Assembly: GCF_900114785.1 (NCBI RefSeq) | Contig: NZ_FOUG01000020.1 | Location: 1 to 64,000, forward strand | Length of the DNA: 64,000 nt | Source of the DNA: Variovorax sp. OV329 | GTDB lineage: Bacteria > Pseudomonadota > Gammaproteobacteria > Burkholderiales > Burkholderiaceae_C | Reading direction: 5' to 3' | Notes under the pieces: generated by a model | Told to the model about the DNA's origin: nothing | Database searches by the model: none | Seen by the model: only the letters and a program-made list of their open reading frames with translations | Made by a program: the position numbers and the translations under genes | In this document: positions 1-8,860 of the stretch, in pieces | Layout: each line of letters starts with the position of its first letter | Numbering within the stretch: the stretch's first letter is position 1

Positions 1-94
1 TGGGCTTGCCATCGGGGAAATTCTGGGCGTGGGCCGTGCCGAGGGTGGCAGCGGCGGCGACGGCGATGGCCGCCAGGGCGAGGATCTTCTTCAT
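1..94 (-). CDS. Exported protein, N-terminal fragment (runs off the window)
   Basis: Only the first 31 residues are inside the window. They form a textbook Sec signal peptide: Met-Lys-Lys, a long Ala/Leu/Ile core and an AHA-QN type cleavage site near residue 23, followed by NFPDGKP. The NFPDGKP start of the mature chain recalls periplasmic Bug/TctC-type solute receptors, whose mature proteins often begin with a YPDKPI-like strand, but this is too short to decide. The start codon is the ATG at 94-92. It lies downstream of the deaminase gene on the same strand. Confidence 0.6.
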   Translation of the reverse strand, partial: MKKILALAAIAVAAAATLGTAHAQNFPDGKP

Positions 95-221
95 GCGGTC
101 TCCGGGGAGTGTTCAACCAACCGTAACAAATCGAGACGCGAGTTTATCGGCTGGCCAAAGCCCTACGAATAGCAATTGCCCCTAGCACGTCGTCCTACAG
201 CGCCCTTTGCGCGGCATCTGC

Positions 222-1565
222 TCAGAAAGTCACGCCCAGCAGATCGTCCAGCTCACGGTAGTCCGGCAGGCGCGTGTCGATGGCCTTGCCCTCGCGAACG
301 ACCGTGCGGTCGAACTGGTGGCGGGACAGCATCTCCGAATAGCTGCGCGCCTTGAGAACGATGAAATCGGCGCCGGCGCCCGGGCGCAGCACGCCGCGGT
401 CGATGCCCATGATGGCCGCGGGTGTCTCGGTGGCGGCGCGGATCCAGTCCGAGTGCGGATGGTCCAGGTGCAGGATCTTCACCGCCTGGGTGTAGGTGTC
501 CAGCATGTCGTGGTCGCCATAGGCGTAGAAGGGGTCGCGGCAGTTGTCGCCGGCCACCGCCACGCGCAGGCCGCGCGCCTTCATCTCATGCAGCACCGTC
601 ACGCCGCGCCAGCGCGGGGTGCGGCCTTCCTGGCTGCGGTCCTGCAGGTACATGTTGACGGTGGGCAGGCTCACGATGTCGATGCCGGCCTCCTTGCAGG
701 CGCCGAGCGCCTCCTCGATGTACTCGTCGGTCTGCAGCGCCAGGGCGGTGACGTGCCCGCACAGGATGCGGCCCTTGAACCGGCTCGCGAGGGCACCGCG
801 CGCCACGTGGATCAGCGAGCGGGCGCGCGGGTCGGTGGATTCGTCCACGTGCAGGTCCAGGTCCAGGCCGCGCTCGGTGGCCAGTTGGAAGATGCGCGAC
901 AGCGCCTCCTCGATCATCGGCGGCGTCGGCTCCGCCGGAAAGCGCTGCGACTTGGTCACGCAGCCCAGCCGGCCGCCGCTGTCGGCCACGATGTCGGCCA
1001 GCTGACGGCCCTCGTCCGTGAGGAAGACGTCCACCGGCGCGATGGAGGAAGCCTGCAGCTCGACGCGCCCGGCCCAGCGCTCGCGCATCTCGCGGAACAC
1101 CGGGAAGGAGATCGCGGCCTGCGGCGCCAGCGAATCCAGGTGCGTGCGGATCGCGACCACGCCCTTGGCGTAGGCGGTCTTCAGGCCGAACTCCATGCGG
1201 CGGCGCACGTCCTCGGCATGCCAGTGGGCGCTGCGGTCGCGCGCCGTGGCCATCGAGGCGCCCGCGCCGTCCCCGGTCGGGTTGGCCTGGCGTGGCCAGA
1301 TGTGGCCCTTGTCCAGGTGCGTGTGCAGGTCGACCATGCCGGGCAGCACCATCGAGGCGTCCATGTCGGGGCCCAGTTCGATGGGCAGCGTGCCGCCGGG
1401 CACGATGGCCTCGATGCGGCCGCGGTCGACGAGCAGGTCGATGGCCACCACGCCGTCCCTGCCGGGCGGCAGAGGGGTGCCGGCCTGCACCAGGCAGTCG
1501 GGCGCGCGCAGGTTGCGAAGGGCGTAGCGATCGTGTTCGGGGGGCTGGAAGAAGGCGTGGGTCAT
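222..1565 (-). CDS. Cytosine deaminase-like amidohydrolase
   Basis: The 447-residue protein is a metal-dependent hydrolase of the amidohydrolase superfamily, closest in layout to cytosine deaminase (cytosine to uracil and ammonia, cytoplasmic pyrimidine salvage). Visible metal and active-site motifs are HTHLDK at residues 81-86, HVDE around 239-242, GHV with His271, and the late Asp340 in GDNCRDPFY. An N-terminal beta-strand segment and a C-terminal GADFIVLKA segment form the usual composite beta domain. The open frame extends far upstream, but the ATG at 1565 begins the conserved fold. It is divergent from the EF-G-like gene across a 184-bp gap. Substrate is inferred; creatinine, isoguanine or another ring amide cannot be excluded. 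Confidence 0.82.
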   Translation of the reverse strand: MTHAFFQPPEHDRYALRNLRAPDCLVQAGTPLPPGRDGVVAIDLLVDRGRIEAIVPGGTLPIELGPDMDASMVLPGMVDLHTHLDKGHIWPRQANPTGDGAGASMATARDRSAHWHAEDVRRRMEFGLKTAYAKGVVAIRTHLDSLAPQAAISFPVFREMRERWAGRVELQASSIAPVDVFLTDEGRQLADIVADSGGRLGCVTKSQRFPAEPTPPMIEEALSRIFQLATERGLDLDLHVDESTDPRARSLIHVARGALASRFKGRILCGHVTALALQTDEYIEEALGACKEAGIDIVSLPTVNMYLQDRSQEGRTPRWRGVTVLHEMKARGLRVAVAGDNCRDPFYAYGDHDMLDTYTQAVKILHLDHPHSDWIRAATETPAAIMGIDRGVLRPGAGADFIVLKARSYSEMLSRHQFDRTVVREGKAIDTRLPDYRELDDLLGVTF

Positions 1566-1749
1566 TCGTGGATCCGTGGTCTGGCTGCGGGCACGGCTCG
1601 ATGCCCTTGGAGGCTTGTCGACGCAAGGAGCATGCCGCGCCGCAGCATGGGCGCGGGCCGGGCCGGGGCGTCCCGGGCTTGCGATGGCCGGGCGGCGGGA
1701 GGATAGTGGCGCCATCGAGAGCCCGCCAGACGGGCAAAAGGAGACGCCC

Positions 1750-3810
1750 ATGCCAAGCCGATCGAGCGGCCTCGCGGCCGAAACGGAGAAGGTGCGTACC
1801 TTGGCGCTGGTCGGCCCGTCCGCGGGCGGCAAGACCACGCTGGCCGAGGCGCTGCTGCAGGCGGCGGGCGCCATCGGCGCCGCGGGCAGCGTGGAGCGCG
1901 GCAGCACCGTGAGCGACCACGACCCCATCGAGAAGCGCATGCAGCATTCGCTCAGCGCCTCGGTCATGCACATGGTGCACGACGGCACCCGCATCCATTT
2001 CATCGACACGCCCGGCAGCGCCGACTTCCTCGGCCACAGCCTCCCCGCGCTGGAAGCGGTGGAGACCGCGGCGGTGGTCATCAACGCCTCCACCGGCATC
2101 GAGCCGATGGCCGTCCGCATGATGGAGTACGCGGCGCAGCGACAGCTGGACCGGCTCATCATCGTCAACAAGATCGATGCGCAGGGCGTGCAGCTCGCGC
2201 GGCTCATGGACGAGATCAAGGCCACCTTCGGGCGCGAGTGCCTGCCGCTGAACCTGCCGGCGGAGGGCGGCGCGAAGGTGGTCGACTGCTTCTTCAACCG
2301 CGAGGGCGAGTCGGACCTGGGCGCCGTCGATGCGGCGCACCGCGCGCTGGTGGAGCAGGTGGTGGAGGTGGATGCCGCCTTCGTCGACCGCTACCTCAAC
2401 GAGGGAGACGTGGATGCGTCCGAGTTGCATGCGCCGGTGGAGCAGGCGCTGCGCGAGGCGCACCTCATCCCCGTGTGCTTCGTCTCCGCGCGCACCGGCG
2501 CCGGCATCGCCGAACTGCTGGACATCATCGTCAAGCTGCTGCCCGACCCGACCGAGGCCAACCCGCCCCAGTTCCTGCGCGGCGAGGGCGAGAGCGCGCG
2601 TGAGCTGGCGGTGTCGCCCGACCCCGGCAAGCATGCGCTGGCCCATGTGTTCAAGGTGACGGTGGACCCCTACGTGGGCAAGCTGGGCGTGTTCCGCGTT
2701 CACCAGGGCACGCTGGCGCGCGATGGCCAGCTGTGCATCGGCAGCAGCCGCAAGCCCTTCAAGGTGGGCAACCTCTTCCTGCTGCAGGGCAAGGAGCACG
2801 TGCCGGTGGCGCGCGCGCTGCCGGGCGACATCGCCGCGGTGGCCAAGGTCGACGAGGTGCACTTCGATGCCGTGCTGCACGACGCGGGCGAGGACGAGCA
2901 GGTTCACCTGGCGCCGCTGAAGTTCCCGGTGCCGGTGCATGGCCTGGCCATCGAGCCCAAGCGCCACGGCGACGAGCAGCGCATGTGGGAGATCCTGGGC
3001 AAGCTGGTCGACGAGGACCCGTGCCTGCGCCTGGAGCATGCGGCGGTGACCAACGAGACCATCGTCTACGGCCTGGGCGACCTGCATTTGCGCGTGCTGC
3101 TGGAGCGGCTGCGAGAGGTCTACAAGTTCGAAGTCAACACCCGGCCGCCGCGCATCGCCTACCGCGAGACGGTGACGGCACCGGCCGAGGGCCACCACCG
3201 GCACAAGAAGCAGACCGGCGGCGCCGGCCAGTTCGGCGAGGTGTTCCTGCGCATCGAGCCGCTGGCGCGCGGCTCCGGCTTCGAGTTCGTGGACGAGGTG
3301 CGCGGCGGCGCCATCCCCAACAATTTCATTCCCGCGGTGGAGAAGGGCGTGCGCGACGTGCTGGCGCACGGCGCCATCGCCGGCTACCCGGTGGTGGACG
3401 TGCGCGTGGTGGTGTACGACGGCAAGCACCACAGCGTGGACAGCAAGGACATCGCCTTCGCCACGGCCGGCCGCAAGGCCTTCGTCGCAGCCATCCAGGC
3501 GGCGCGGCCCATCGTACTGGAGCCGGTGGTGCGCATCGACATCGAGGCGCCCGAGCAGTCCATCGGCGACATCACCGGCGACCTGTCGAGCCGGCGCGGC
3601 ATGGTCAGCGGCACCGCCGGCGGCGTCGCGGGCACGGGCGTGATCCGCGGGCAGGCGCCGCTGTCGGAGCTGTCGGGCTACCAGTCCAGGCTCAACGCGA
3701 TGACCAGCGGGCAGGGCCGCTACACCATGGAGCTGTCGCATTACGAGGCGGTGCCGCCGACGGTGCAGCAGACCCTGGTGGGGCAGCACAAGCAGCGCGA
3801 CGACGACTGA
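1750..3810 (+). CDS. EF-G-like translational GTPase (EF-G2 type)
   Basis: The 686-residue protein has the full domain order of elongation factor G: G domain, beta-barrel domain II (about 300-390), domain III, domain IV and the C-terminal alpha/beta domain. GTPase motifs are present as GPSAGGKT at 22-29 (in place of the usual AHIDAGKTT), DTPGSAD at 87-92 and NKID at 140-143. The altered P-loop and absent canonical effector region identify the EF-G-like paralogue class rather than the housekeeping fusA. AGGAG six bases before the ATG at 1750 fixes the start. There is no str operon around it. Such proteins are thought to act on ribosomes, but a specific role is not established for this one. Confidence 0.85.
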   Translation: MPSRSSGLAAETEKVRTLALVGPSAGGKTTLAEALLQAAGAIGAAGSVERGSTVSDHDPIEKRMQHSLSASVMHMVHDGTRIHFIDTPGSADFLGHSLPALEAVETAAVVINASTGIEPMAVRMMEYAAQRQLDRLIIVNKIDAQGVQLARLMDEIKATFGRECLPLNLPAEGGAKVVDCFFNREGESDLGAVDAAHRALVEQVVEVDAAFVDRYLNEGDVDASELHAPVEQALREAHLIPVCFVSARTGAGIAELLDIIVKLLPDPTEANPPQFLRGEGESARELAVSPDPGKHALAHVFKVTVDPYVGKLGVFRVHQGTLARDGQLCIGSSRKPFKVGNLFLLQGKEHVPVARALPGDIAAVAKVDEVHFDAVLHDAGEDEQVHLAPLKFPVPVHGLAIEPKRHGDEQRMWEILGKLVDEDPCLRLEHAAVTNETIVYGLGDLHLRVLLERLREVYKFEVNTRPPRIAYRETVTAPAEGHHRHKKQTGGAGQFGEVFLRIEPLARGSGFEFVDEVRGGAIPNNFIPAVEKGVRDVLAHGAIAGYPVVDVRVVVYDGKHHSVDSKDIAFATAGRKAFVAAIQAARPIVLEPVVRIDIEAPEQSIGDITGDLSSRRGMVSGTAGGVAGTGVIRGQAPLSELSGYQSRLNAMTSGQGRYTMELSHYEAVPPTVQQTLVGQHKQRDDD

Positions 3811-3840
3811 GCATGCCGGTGTGGCCGCCGGCAGGGCCGC

Positions 3841-4332
3841 TCAGCGCGCCTTCGTCGGCGCCTTCCTGGTCGAAGCCTTCTTCGTCGGGGCCTTCTTCGT
3901 GGCTGCCTTCTTCGCCACGGCCTTCTTCGCAGCCGACTCCCTTGCCGTGGTCTTCCTGGCGGCCTTCTTCTGCGGCGCGGGCGTCCGCAGCACCGCCTCC
4001 CACGCCAGCCGTGCCCAGCGGGCGGCTTCCCCGCGGTCCTCGTAGATCTCGGGCGGGGCCTCGAGGTAGGAGGTGGGCATCATCCTGCCCTGGCGCATGT
4101 ACTCGAAGGGCGCGAGCCGCTTCGCGTCGAACTCCGCGCGGTTGTCCTCATCGGTCTTGAGGTAGAGCCGCCCCTGCGTGACCAGTGCGAACATCCGGCC
4201 ATCGTGGTAGATGCCCCAGCCGCCGAACATGCGTCTGGCAATCACGTGGCCGAAGCGCTCGAACACTTCCGGCAGTTCCTCCACCAGGCCGCGGCTGGGG
4301 TCGGGGCGCAGGTTGCCCGCCCGGCCGCTCAC
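3841..4332 (-). CDS. TfoX N-terminal domain protein with lysine/alanine-rich histone-like tail
   Basis: This 163-residue protein has a TfoX/Sxy N-terminal domain at about residues 17-115, recognisable by RRMFGGWGIYHDGRMFAL, LYLKTD and the MPTSYLEAPPE segment. Residues 121-163 switch to a low-complexity tail of repeated AKKA, TKKAPTKKA and TRKAP blocks like those of histone H1 or AlgP C-termini. The tail should be strongly basic and disordered and may bind nucleic acid. The start is a GTG at 4332 that overlaps the TGA stop of the upstream methyltransferase (GTGA), so the two are translationally coupled. TfoX itself activates competence genes in gammaproteobacteria; that role is not implied here because the C-terminal TfoX domain is absent. 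Confidence 0.82.
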   Translation of the reverse strand: MSGRAGNLRPDPSRGLVEELPEVFERFGHVIARRMFGGWGIYHDGRMFALVTQGRLYLKTDEDNRAEFDAKRLAPFEYMRQGRMMPTSYLEAPPEIYEDRGEAARWARLAWEAVLRTPAPQKKAARKTTARESAAKKAVAKKAATKKAPTKKASTRKAPTKAR

Positions 4333-5126
4333 CGCTTGGTCGCCCGGGTCATGAGGTAGTGCTGGCGCACCAGGTTGTCCTCGAAGTAGCGGGCGAGGAA
4401 GCCGTCGAGCTCGGCCCGGAAGGCCGCCAGCTTCTGCGGCTCGGACTGCAGCGCGGCCACCAGCTTCACCACCGGGCCCAGCGTTTCCTCGATGCCCTTG
4501 CGGTAGTGCTGCGGGCTGAGTGTCGGGTAGACCATGACGTCGCGCTCGAACTGGATGTCGGTCACCGCATCGCCCAGGCGCTGTCGCACCACGTTCGGGT
4601 CGCCCCACTGCGGCGGCGGCGCGGCGCCGGGTGGTGGCGGCACGTGCTTGCCGACCAGCGCGAACATCTGGCCCACGAAGTGTTCCGGCGGCCAGGTCGA
4701 GAAGGCGATGGTGCCGCCCGGCTTGAGCACGCGCAGCATCTGCGCGACGGCCACCTCGGGCCTCGGCGCGAACATGTGGCCGAACTGGCTGGTCACCACG
4801 TCGAAGGCGGCGTCCTCGTAGGGCAGGGCCTCGATGTCGCCTTCGCGGAAATCGATGTCCACCTGCGCCAGCTCGGCGTGCTTCCTGCCGTGCGCGATGA
4901 GCACCGGCGAGAGGTCCAGCGCGCTCACCGTCGCGCCCGCGCGCGCGGCCGTGATCGCCGCGACGCCGGTGCCGCAGCCCACGTCGAGCACGCGCTGGCC
5001 CGGCCGCACGCGCGCGTGCCGGATCAGCCGCGCAGCCGGCATGGTGGTGACCGCCTCCAGCGGTGCGAACAGGGCCCAGCCTTCGCGCTGGGCGGACTTG
5101 AGCTGGACAAAGGGATCGTCGGACAT
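4329..5126 (-). CDS. Class I SAM-dependent methyltransferase
   Basis: The 265-residue cytoplasmic protein is a UbiE/Coq5-like class I methyltransferase. Motif I VLDVGCGTG lies at residues 46-54, the acidic ribose-binding strand ALDLS follows, and the post-motif segments GDIEALPYEDAAFDVV and LRVLKPGG are clear. The substrate cannot be read from the sequence. The start is the ATG at 5126, preceded by a strong AAGGAGG; an in-frame start further upstream (5171) has no such site. Its stop overlaps the GTG start of the TfoX-domain gene. Confidence 0.85.
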   Translation of the reverse strand: MSDDPFVQLKSAQREGWALFAPLEAVTTMPAARLIRHARVRPGQRVLDVGCGTGVAAITAARAGATVSALDLSPVLIAHGRKHAELAQVDIDFREGDIEALPYEDAAFDVVTSQFGHMFAPRPEVAVAQMLRVLKPGGTIAFSTWPPEHFVGQMFALVGKHVPPPPGAAPPPQWGDPNVVRQRLGDAVTDIQFERDVMVYPTLSPQHYRKGIEETLGPVVKLVAALQSEPQKLAAFRAELDGFLARYFEDNLVRQHYLMTRATKR

Positions 5127-5190
5127 GGCCTGCCCTCCTTGCGCTGCACGGACGTGTAGACGGCGATTCAAGGCCGCGCCGGGCCGGCTG

Positions 5191-6231
5191 TCAAGGCTCG
5201 CTGCCTTCCTTGAGCGGGAAACCGGCCTCGCGCCAGGCCTTCATGCCGCCGTCCAGCGCCACCGCATGCGCAAAGCCCAGCTCGCGCAGCGTGGCGGCCG
5301 CCAGCGTGGAGATGTAGCCCAGCTCGCAGCAGGCCAGGATGCGGCGCGTGGGGTCGGGCAGGTCGGAATTCACGCGCAGCTCCAGCTGGCCGCGCGGCAG
5401 CAGGCGCGCGCCCGGCACGTGGCCTTTCTCGTAGGCGTCGCGCTCGCGCACGTCGAGCACGATCAGGTCGTCCTCCTGCGCTTCCACCCGCGACTTCAGC
5501 TCGGCCAGCGACATGAAAGGCACCGTGGCGGTGGCCCGCGCCAGCAGCGAGGCCACCGTCCTGCCGCCGCTCATGTTGGTTCGAAGCGCCTCGGTGATGT
5601 GCGTGGGCATCGTGAGGTTGAGGTGGTTCATCATCTCGACGAACTCGGCGCGCTCGCGCTTCTGCAGCCGCGGGTTGCTGGCCAGTTCCTCGCCGATGGT
5701 GGAGTGGCTGCGGCCCTTGTAGTCGTGCGCGGGGTAAACCTTGAGGGCCGGGTCCAGCTTGAGCAGCTTGTTGAACAGGCTGTCGTGGAGCTGTTCCGGA
5801 TCGCCGCTGGGCAGGTCGGTGCGGCCGGTGCCGCCGATGAGCAGGGTGTCGCCGGTGAACACCCGGTCTTCCACCTGCAGGCACATCGAGTCGCCCGTGT
5901 GGCCCGGCGTGTGCAGCGCCGCCAGGCGCAGCTTGCCCAGCACCAGCATCTCGCCGTCGGCCAGGCGCATGTCCACGAAGGGCGCGGGGCTCCTGCGGTG
6001 CATGATCACCGGCACCTGGAGCTGGCGTGCCAGCTCCTTGGTGGCGGAGAAATGATCGGCATGCGTGTGCGTGTCGATCAGGTAGCGGATGCGCACGCCG
6101 TTCTTGCCGGCGAGCGCGAGGTAGTGGTCGATCTGGCTCAGCGCCGGGTCGATGAGCGCGGCCACGCAGGTCTCTGCGCAGCCCACGAGGTAGGACTGGC
6201 AGCCGCCGGTCGCGATCTGTTCGAAGACCAT
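5191..6231 (-). CDS. MBL-fold hydrolase fused to rhodanese (persulfide dioxygenase-rhodanese type)
   Basis: The 346-residue protein joins an ETHE1-like metallo-beta-lactamase domain to a C-terminal rhodanese domain. Metal ligands are THTHADH (54-60), His111 in HTPGHTGDS, Asp128 in FTGDTL and His169 in PAHDY. A GTGRTDL segment matches the GCGRTDF motif of persulfide dioxygenases. The rhodanese domain covers about 245-340 with the loop CCELGYIS, which keeps a cysteine but has Ile where the conserved Arg normally sits. Such fusions oxidise glutathione persulfide and pass sulfur on in sulfide detoxification. The ATG at 6231 is preferred because the GTG at 6252 lacks a ribosome site. It follows the peroxiredoxin gene closely on the same strand. 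Confidence 0.84.
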   Translation of the reverse strand: MVFEQIATGGCQSYLVGCAETCVAALIDPALSQIDHYLALAGKNGVRIRYLIDTHTHADHFSATKELARQLQVPVIMHRRSPAPFVDMRLADGEMLVLGKLRLAALHTPGHTGDSMCLQVEDRVFTGDTLLIGGTGRTDLPSGDPEQLHDSLFNKLLKLDPALKVYPAHDYKGRSHSTIGEELASNPRLQKRERAEFVEMMNHLNLTMPTHITEALRTNMSGGRTVASLLARATATVPFMSLAELKSRVEAQEDDLIVLDVRERDAYEKGHVPGARLLPRGQLELRVNSDLPDPTRRILACCELGYISTLAAATLRELGFAHAVALDGGMKAWREAGFPLKEGSEP

Positions 6232-6253
6232 GGTGGCCACCCTGCCGTTCACG

Positions 6254-6913
6254 TCAGCCCGGCTGCTTCACCACGCGCAGGTAGGGCTTGGGCGCCTTCC
6301 AGCCTTCTGGGAAGAGCTTCTTCGCATCCTCGTCCGACACCGAGCCGGCGATGATCACGTCGTCGCCCTGCTTCCAGTTCGCCGGCGTGGCCACCTTGTG
6401 CTTGGCGGTGAGCTGCATGGAGTCGAGCACGCGAAGGATCTCGTCGAAGTTGCGGCCGGTGGTCATCGGGTAGGTCAGCATCAGCTTGATCTTCTTGTCC
6501 GGGCCGACGACGAAGACCGAACGCACCGTGGCATTGGTGGCGGCGGTGCGGCCGTCGGAAGAGCCGGGTTCCTCGGCGGGCAGCATGTTGTAGAGCTTGG
6601 CCACGGCCAGGTCGGTGTCCCCGATCATCGGGTACTTCGGCAGGTGGCCCTGCGTTTCCTCGATGTCCTTGGCCCACTTCTCGTGCGCGTCCACCGGGTC
6701 GACCGACAGGCCGATCAGCTTCGCGTTGCGCTTGGTGAACTCGTGCTCGATACCTGCCATGTAACCCAGCTCGGTGGTGCACACCGGCGTGAAGTCCTTG
6801 GGGTGCGAGAACAGGACCGCCCACTTGTCGCCGATCCAGTCGTGGAACTTGATCGGGCCCTGGGTGGTGTTGGCCGTGAAATCGGGTGCGGTGTCGTTGA
6901 TGCGCAGAGACAT
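6254..6913 (-). CDS. 1-Cys peroxiredoxin (Prx6/AhpC-TSA family)
   Basis: The 219-residue cytoplasmic peroxidase has the peroxidatic site FTPVCTTE with Cys45, and this is the only cysteine in the chain, so it is a 1-Cys enzyme of the Prx6 group. The long C-terminal extension (about 160-219, with NWKQGDDVI and KPYLR) is also typical of Prx6. It reduces hydrogen peroxide and organic hydroperoxides with an external thiol. It lies 22 bases upstream of the MBL-rhodanese gene on the same strand, so the two are probably co-transcribed as a thiol/sulfur stress pair. Confidence 0.92.
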   Translation of the reverse strand: MSLRINDTAPDFTANTTQGPIKFHDWIGDKWAVLFSHPKDFTPVCTTELGYMAGIEHEFTKRNAKLIGLSVDPVDAHEKWAKDIEETQGHLPKYPMIGDTDLAVAKLYNMLPAEEPGSSDGRTAATNATVRSVFVVGPDKKIKLMLTYPMTTGRNFDEILRVLDSMQLTAKHKVATPANWKQGDDVIIAGSVSDEDAKKLFPEGWKAPKPYLRVVKQPG

Positions 6914-7110
6914 GGCGCTGGCTCCTGAATTGCCGTTATTTGCTTAGAACCTGCAGTGATGTTTCCCTTGGGATTTTCATGCTGCAGGGCCAATGCGAAG
7001 TACACCATTTTCCTGATGCATGTGACAAGTGCAGGGCTTGCGCTTGCATATGCGAGGCCGGCCGCGAGCGCTGTGCCGCAGCGCGATCGCGAGGGGGACC
7101 CGAGCGCGAC

Positions 7111-8112
7111 TCAGTCGTCCCTGCCCTTGCCGCGTCCGGTGAGGAAGTCGAGCGTCGCCTGCCAGGTGGTGGGCGAATTCAGGATGCCCAGGTGCGAGGA
7201 CTGCAGGATGGGGTCGTAGGCACCCTGGCCGGTGAGCACGATCTCGCGCGCGCCGCGCAGGCTCGCGCTCCTCGAGAAATCGGTCGGCTTGCCGAAGGAG
7301 TCCACCGCGGGCACGGGCGCCACCACGCCGTCCTGCACCGGGAAGTAGACGAAGCTTGCATCGCCGTTACGGATCACCAGCGTGCGCGGCACCTCGTCCT
7401 CGTCGCGGCCCTTGCGGCCGTTGAGCAGGCGCAGGAAGGGCGTGTCGGGCGAACCCAGCTCCAGGCACACCTCGCTGGTGGGCGTGAAGCCGCCGGCGGC
7501 CGGTGCCTGCCAGTAATTGGCTGCGCCCGGCGAGCAGTTGATGATGCCGTGGTTGGGTCCGTCGATGGCGACGAAGCGGCGCACCACATCCGATGCCTCG
7601 TCCTGCCGCATCCACTCGCGCGCCAGGGTCACGCCCAGGCTGTGGCCGACGATGTCCACGCGCTTGGCGCCGGTGAAATTTAGCACGGAGCGGATGAAGC
7701 GCCGCAGGTCAGGCACGTTGGCCGCGTTGGTGTGGGCGATGCTCGAACGCCGCGTCTGGTCCGCGCCCAGGTCGCACTGGTCGCCCTGGTAGCCCACGCC
7801 CCACAGCTCGCTGGGGCTGTAGCCGTTGTCGGCGAGGAACTGCGCGAGGGCCTGCACGCGGCCATACGGGTTGCAGGCGGTGGGGAAGGGCGTGTCGTTG
7901 TTGCCGTGGATGAAGATGACCGGCGTGCGGGTCACCGGGCCGGCCGCGCCGAAGCCGATCAGCGGCCGCGCGAGCGAGGTGTCCTCGATCGATGGAAAGC
8001 CGGGCGGCAGCGTGTTGCCCACCTGGCCGGCGGCCTGCGCGCCGGTGCTGAGGGCAGAGGCGGCCACCAGGGCAGCGAGAGCGGCGGCGTTGCGGATCCG
8101 GGGCGAGATCAT
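7111..8112 (-). CDS. Secreted lipase-like alpha/beta hydrolase
   Basis: The 333-residue protein starts with a Sec signal peptide (residues 1-27, cleavage after AQA). Next come the oxyanion-side segment VIFIHGNNDTPF and the nucleophile elbow GHSLG with Ser158. This resembles class I bacterial triacylglycerol lipases/esterases such as those of the PHB depolymerase-lipase group. Asp and His of the triad probably lie near VAPVPAVDS and SSHLGILNS. An AGAAGGAG sequence fixes the ATG at 8112. The open frame upstream of this is a shadow. It is likely transcribed alone; the divergent neighbour is an orphan gene. Confidence 0.85.
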   Translation of the reverse strand: MISPRIRNAAALAALVAASALSTGAQAAGQVGNTLPPGFPSIEDTSLARPLIGFGAAGPVTRTPVIFIHGNNDTPFPTACNPYGRVQALAQFLADNGYSPSELWGVGYQGDQCDLGADQTRRSSIAHTNAANVPDLRRFIRSVLNFTGAKRVDIVGHSLGVTLAREWMRQDEASDVVRRFVAIDGPNHGIINCSPGAANYWQAPAAGGFTPTSEVCLELGSPDTPFLRLLNGRKGRDEDEVPRTLVIRNGDASFVYFPVQDGVVAPVPAVDSFGKPTDFSRSASLRGAREIVLTGQGAYDPILQSSHLGILNSPTTWQATLDFLTGRGKGRDD

Positions 8113-8313
8113 CGGCGACTCCTTCTTTCGGGCGCCGCGATGATGCCGATACATGCCGAGGCTGACAAGGAGGAGACGGGGGTTGCGCAGCCTTGCCTGG
8201 CCGGTCGCCACGCCCGCGACGCGTCGGCTTCTGCACGAAAAGGTGCAGAGATCACGGCACCGATGTGTCTTTTCACACCCGGAGCCACCCCTTGCGCCGC
8301 TAGCATTTCCTGC

Positions 8314-8835
8314 ATGGATCACAGGCCCATGTTCGACGCGGAAGTGCTTCGGCTCTTCGAGTGGCTCAAGCACTTCGAAGCCGGGGTTCCCCTGCTGGAT
8401 GGCGGGGGGCAACGCTATGCCTGCGGCCTGATGGAGACGCGCGTTCGCTACTCGTGGTTCAAGGCATCGACCGCCGGCCTGCCCTCGCTGTGCCTGTCCG
8501 AGCTGGATCTCGCGCAGCCGCAGCGCGGCTTCGAATTCCTGGCGCAGGTGGCGAGGCACTTCGCCGGCGTCTCCCATGATCTCCAGGCCCAGGTGCTCTA
8601 CGTGGAGCAGCCCAAGGGCGCGGTGCTGTGCAACTGGCTCGCCGACAACGGCTTCAGCCTGTGCGCGGCGCCCGGAGAAGAGCGCCAGTCCTGGTACCTG
8701 CGGTGGCCCCGGGCACCGGAGCGGCGCCACTGGTCGGTGGACGTTGCGGGCTCCGCAATGCCCTCGGTTCGCGACGTGCTGATGGGCCAGCATCACCGCA
8801 GCCGTCGCGCATCGCCCGCAGGCACGACGCGCTGA
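8314..8835 (+). CDS. Hypothetical protein, unrecognised
   Basis: A 173-residue soluble protein without signal peptide or membrane segment. The N-terminal half has an Arg-Tyr-Ser-Trp-Phe stretch; the middle contains LYVEQPKGAVLCNWLADNGF, which faintly recalls the end of a GNAT fold but lacks the acetyl-CoA loop. I do not recognise the family. Codon use matches its neighbours and the frame is clean, so it is probably real. There is no strong ribosome site before the ATG at 8314 or the alternative ATG at 8329. It is divergent from the lipase and converges on the sensor kinase gene, with 25 bases between stops. Confidence 0.6.
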   Translation: MDHRPMFDAEVLRLFEWLKHFEAGVPLLDGGGQRYACGLMETRVRYSWFKASTAGLPSLCLSELDLAQPQRGFEFLAQVARHFAGVSHDLQAQVLYVEQPKGAVLCNWLADNGFSLCAAPGEERQSWYLRWPRAPERRHWSVDVAGSAMPSVRDVLMGQHHRSRRASPAGTTR

Positions 8836-8860
8836 ATCGCGCGCCCCGGGCGGGCTGCTT

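Noticed and set aside
586..3789. Very long minus-strand open frame (over 1,000 codons) opposite the EF-G-like gene
   Set aside because: It is rich in Ala/Arg/His/Gly, has no domains, and runs antisense to a well-conserved gene; high GC removes stops in shadow frames.
6950..6988. CCTGCAG...CTGCAGG inverted repeat upstream of the peroxiredoxin gene
   Set aside because: Seven-base arms 25 bp apart are weak evidence for an operator in a GC-rich genome and there is no adjacent regulator.
8113..8796. N-terminal extension of the lipase frame
   Set aside because: The signal peptide and AGAAGGAG site place the start at 8112; the extension overlaps the divergent orphan gene.
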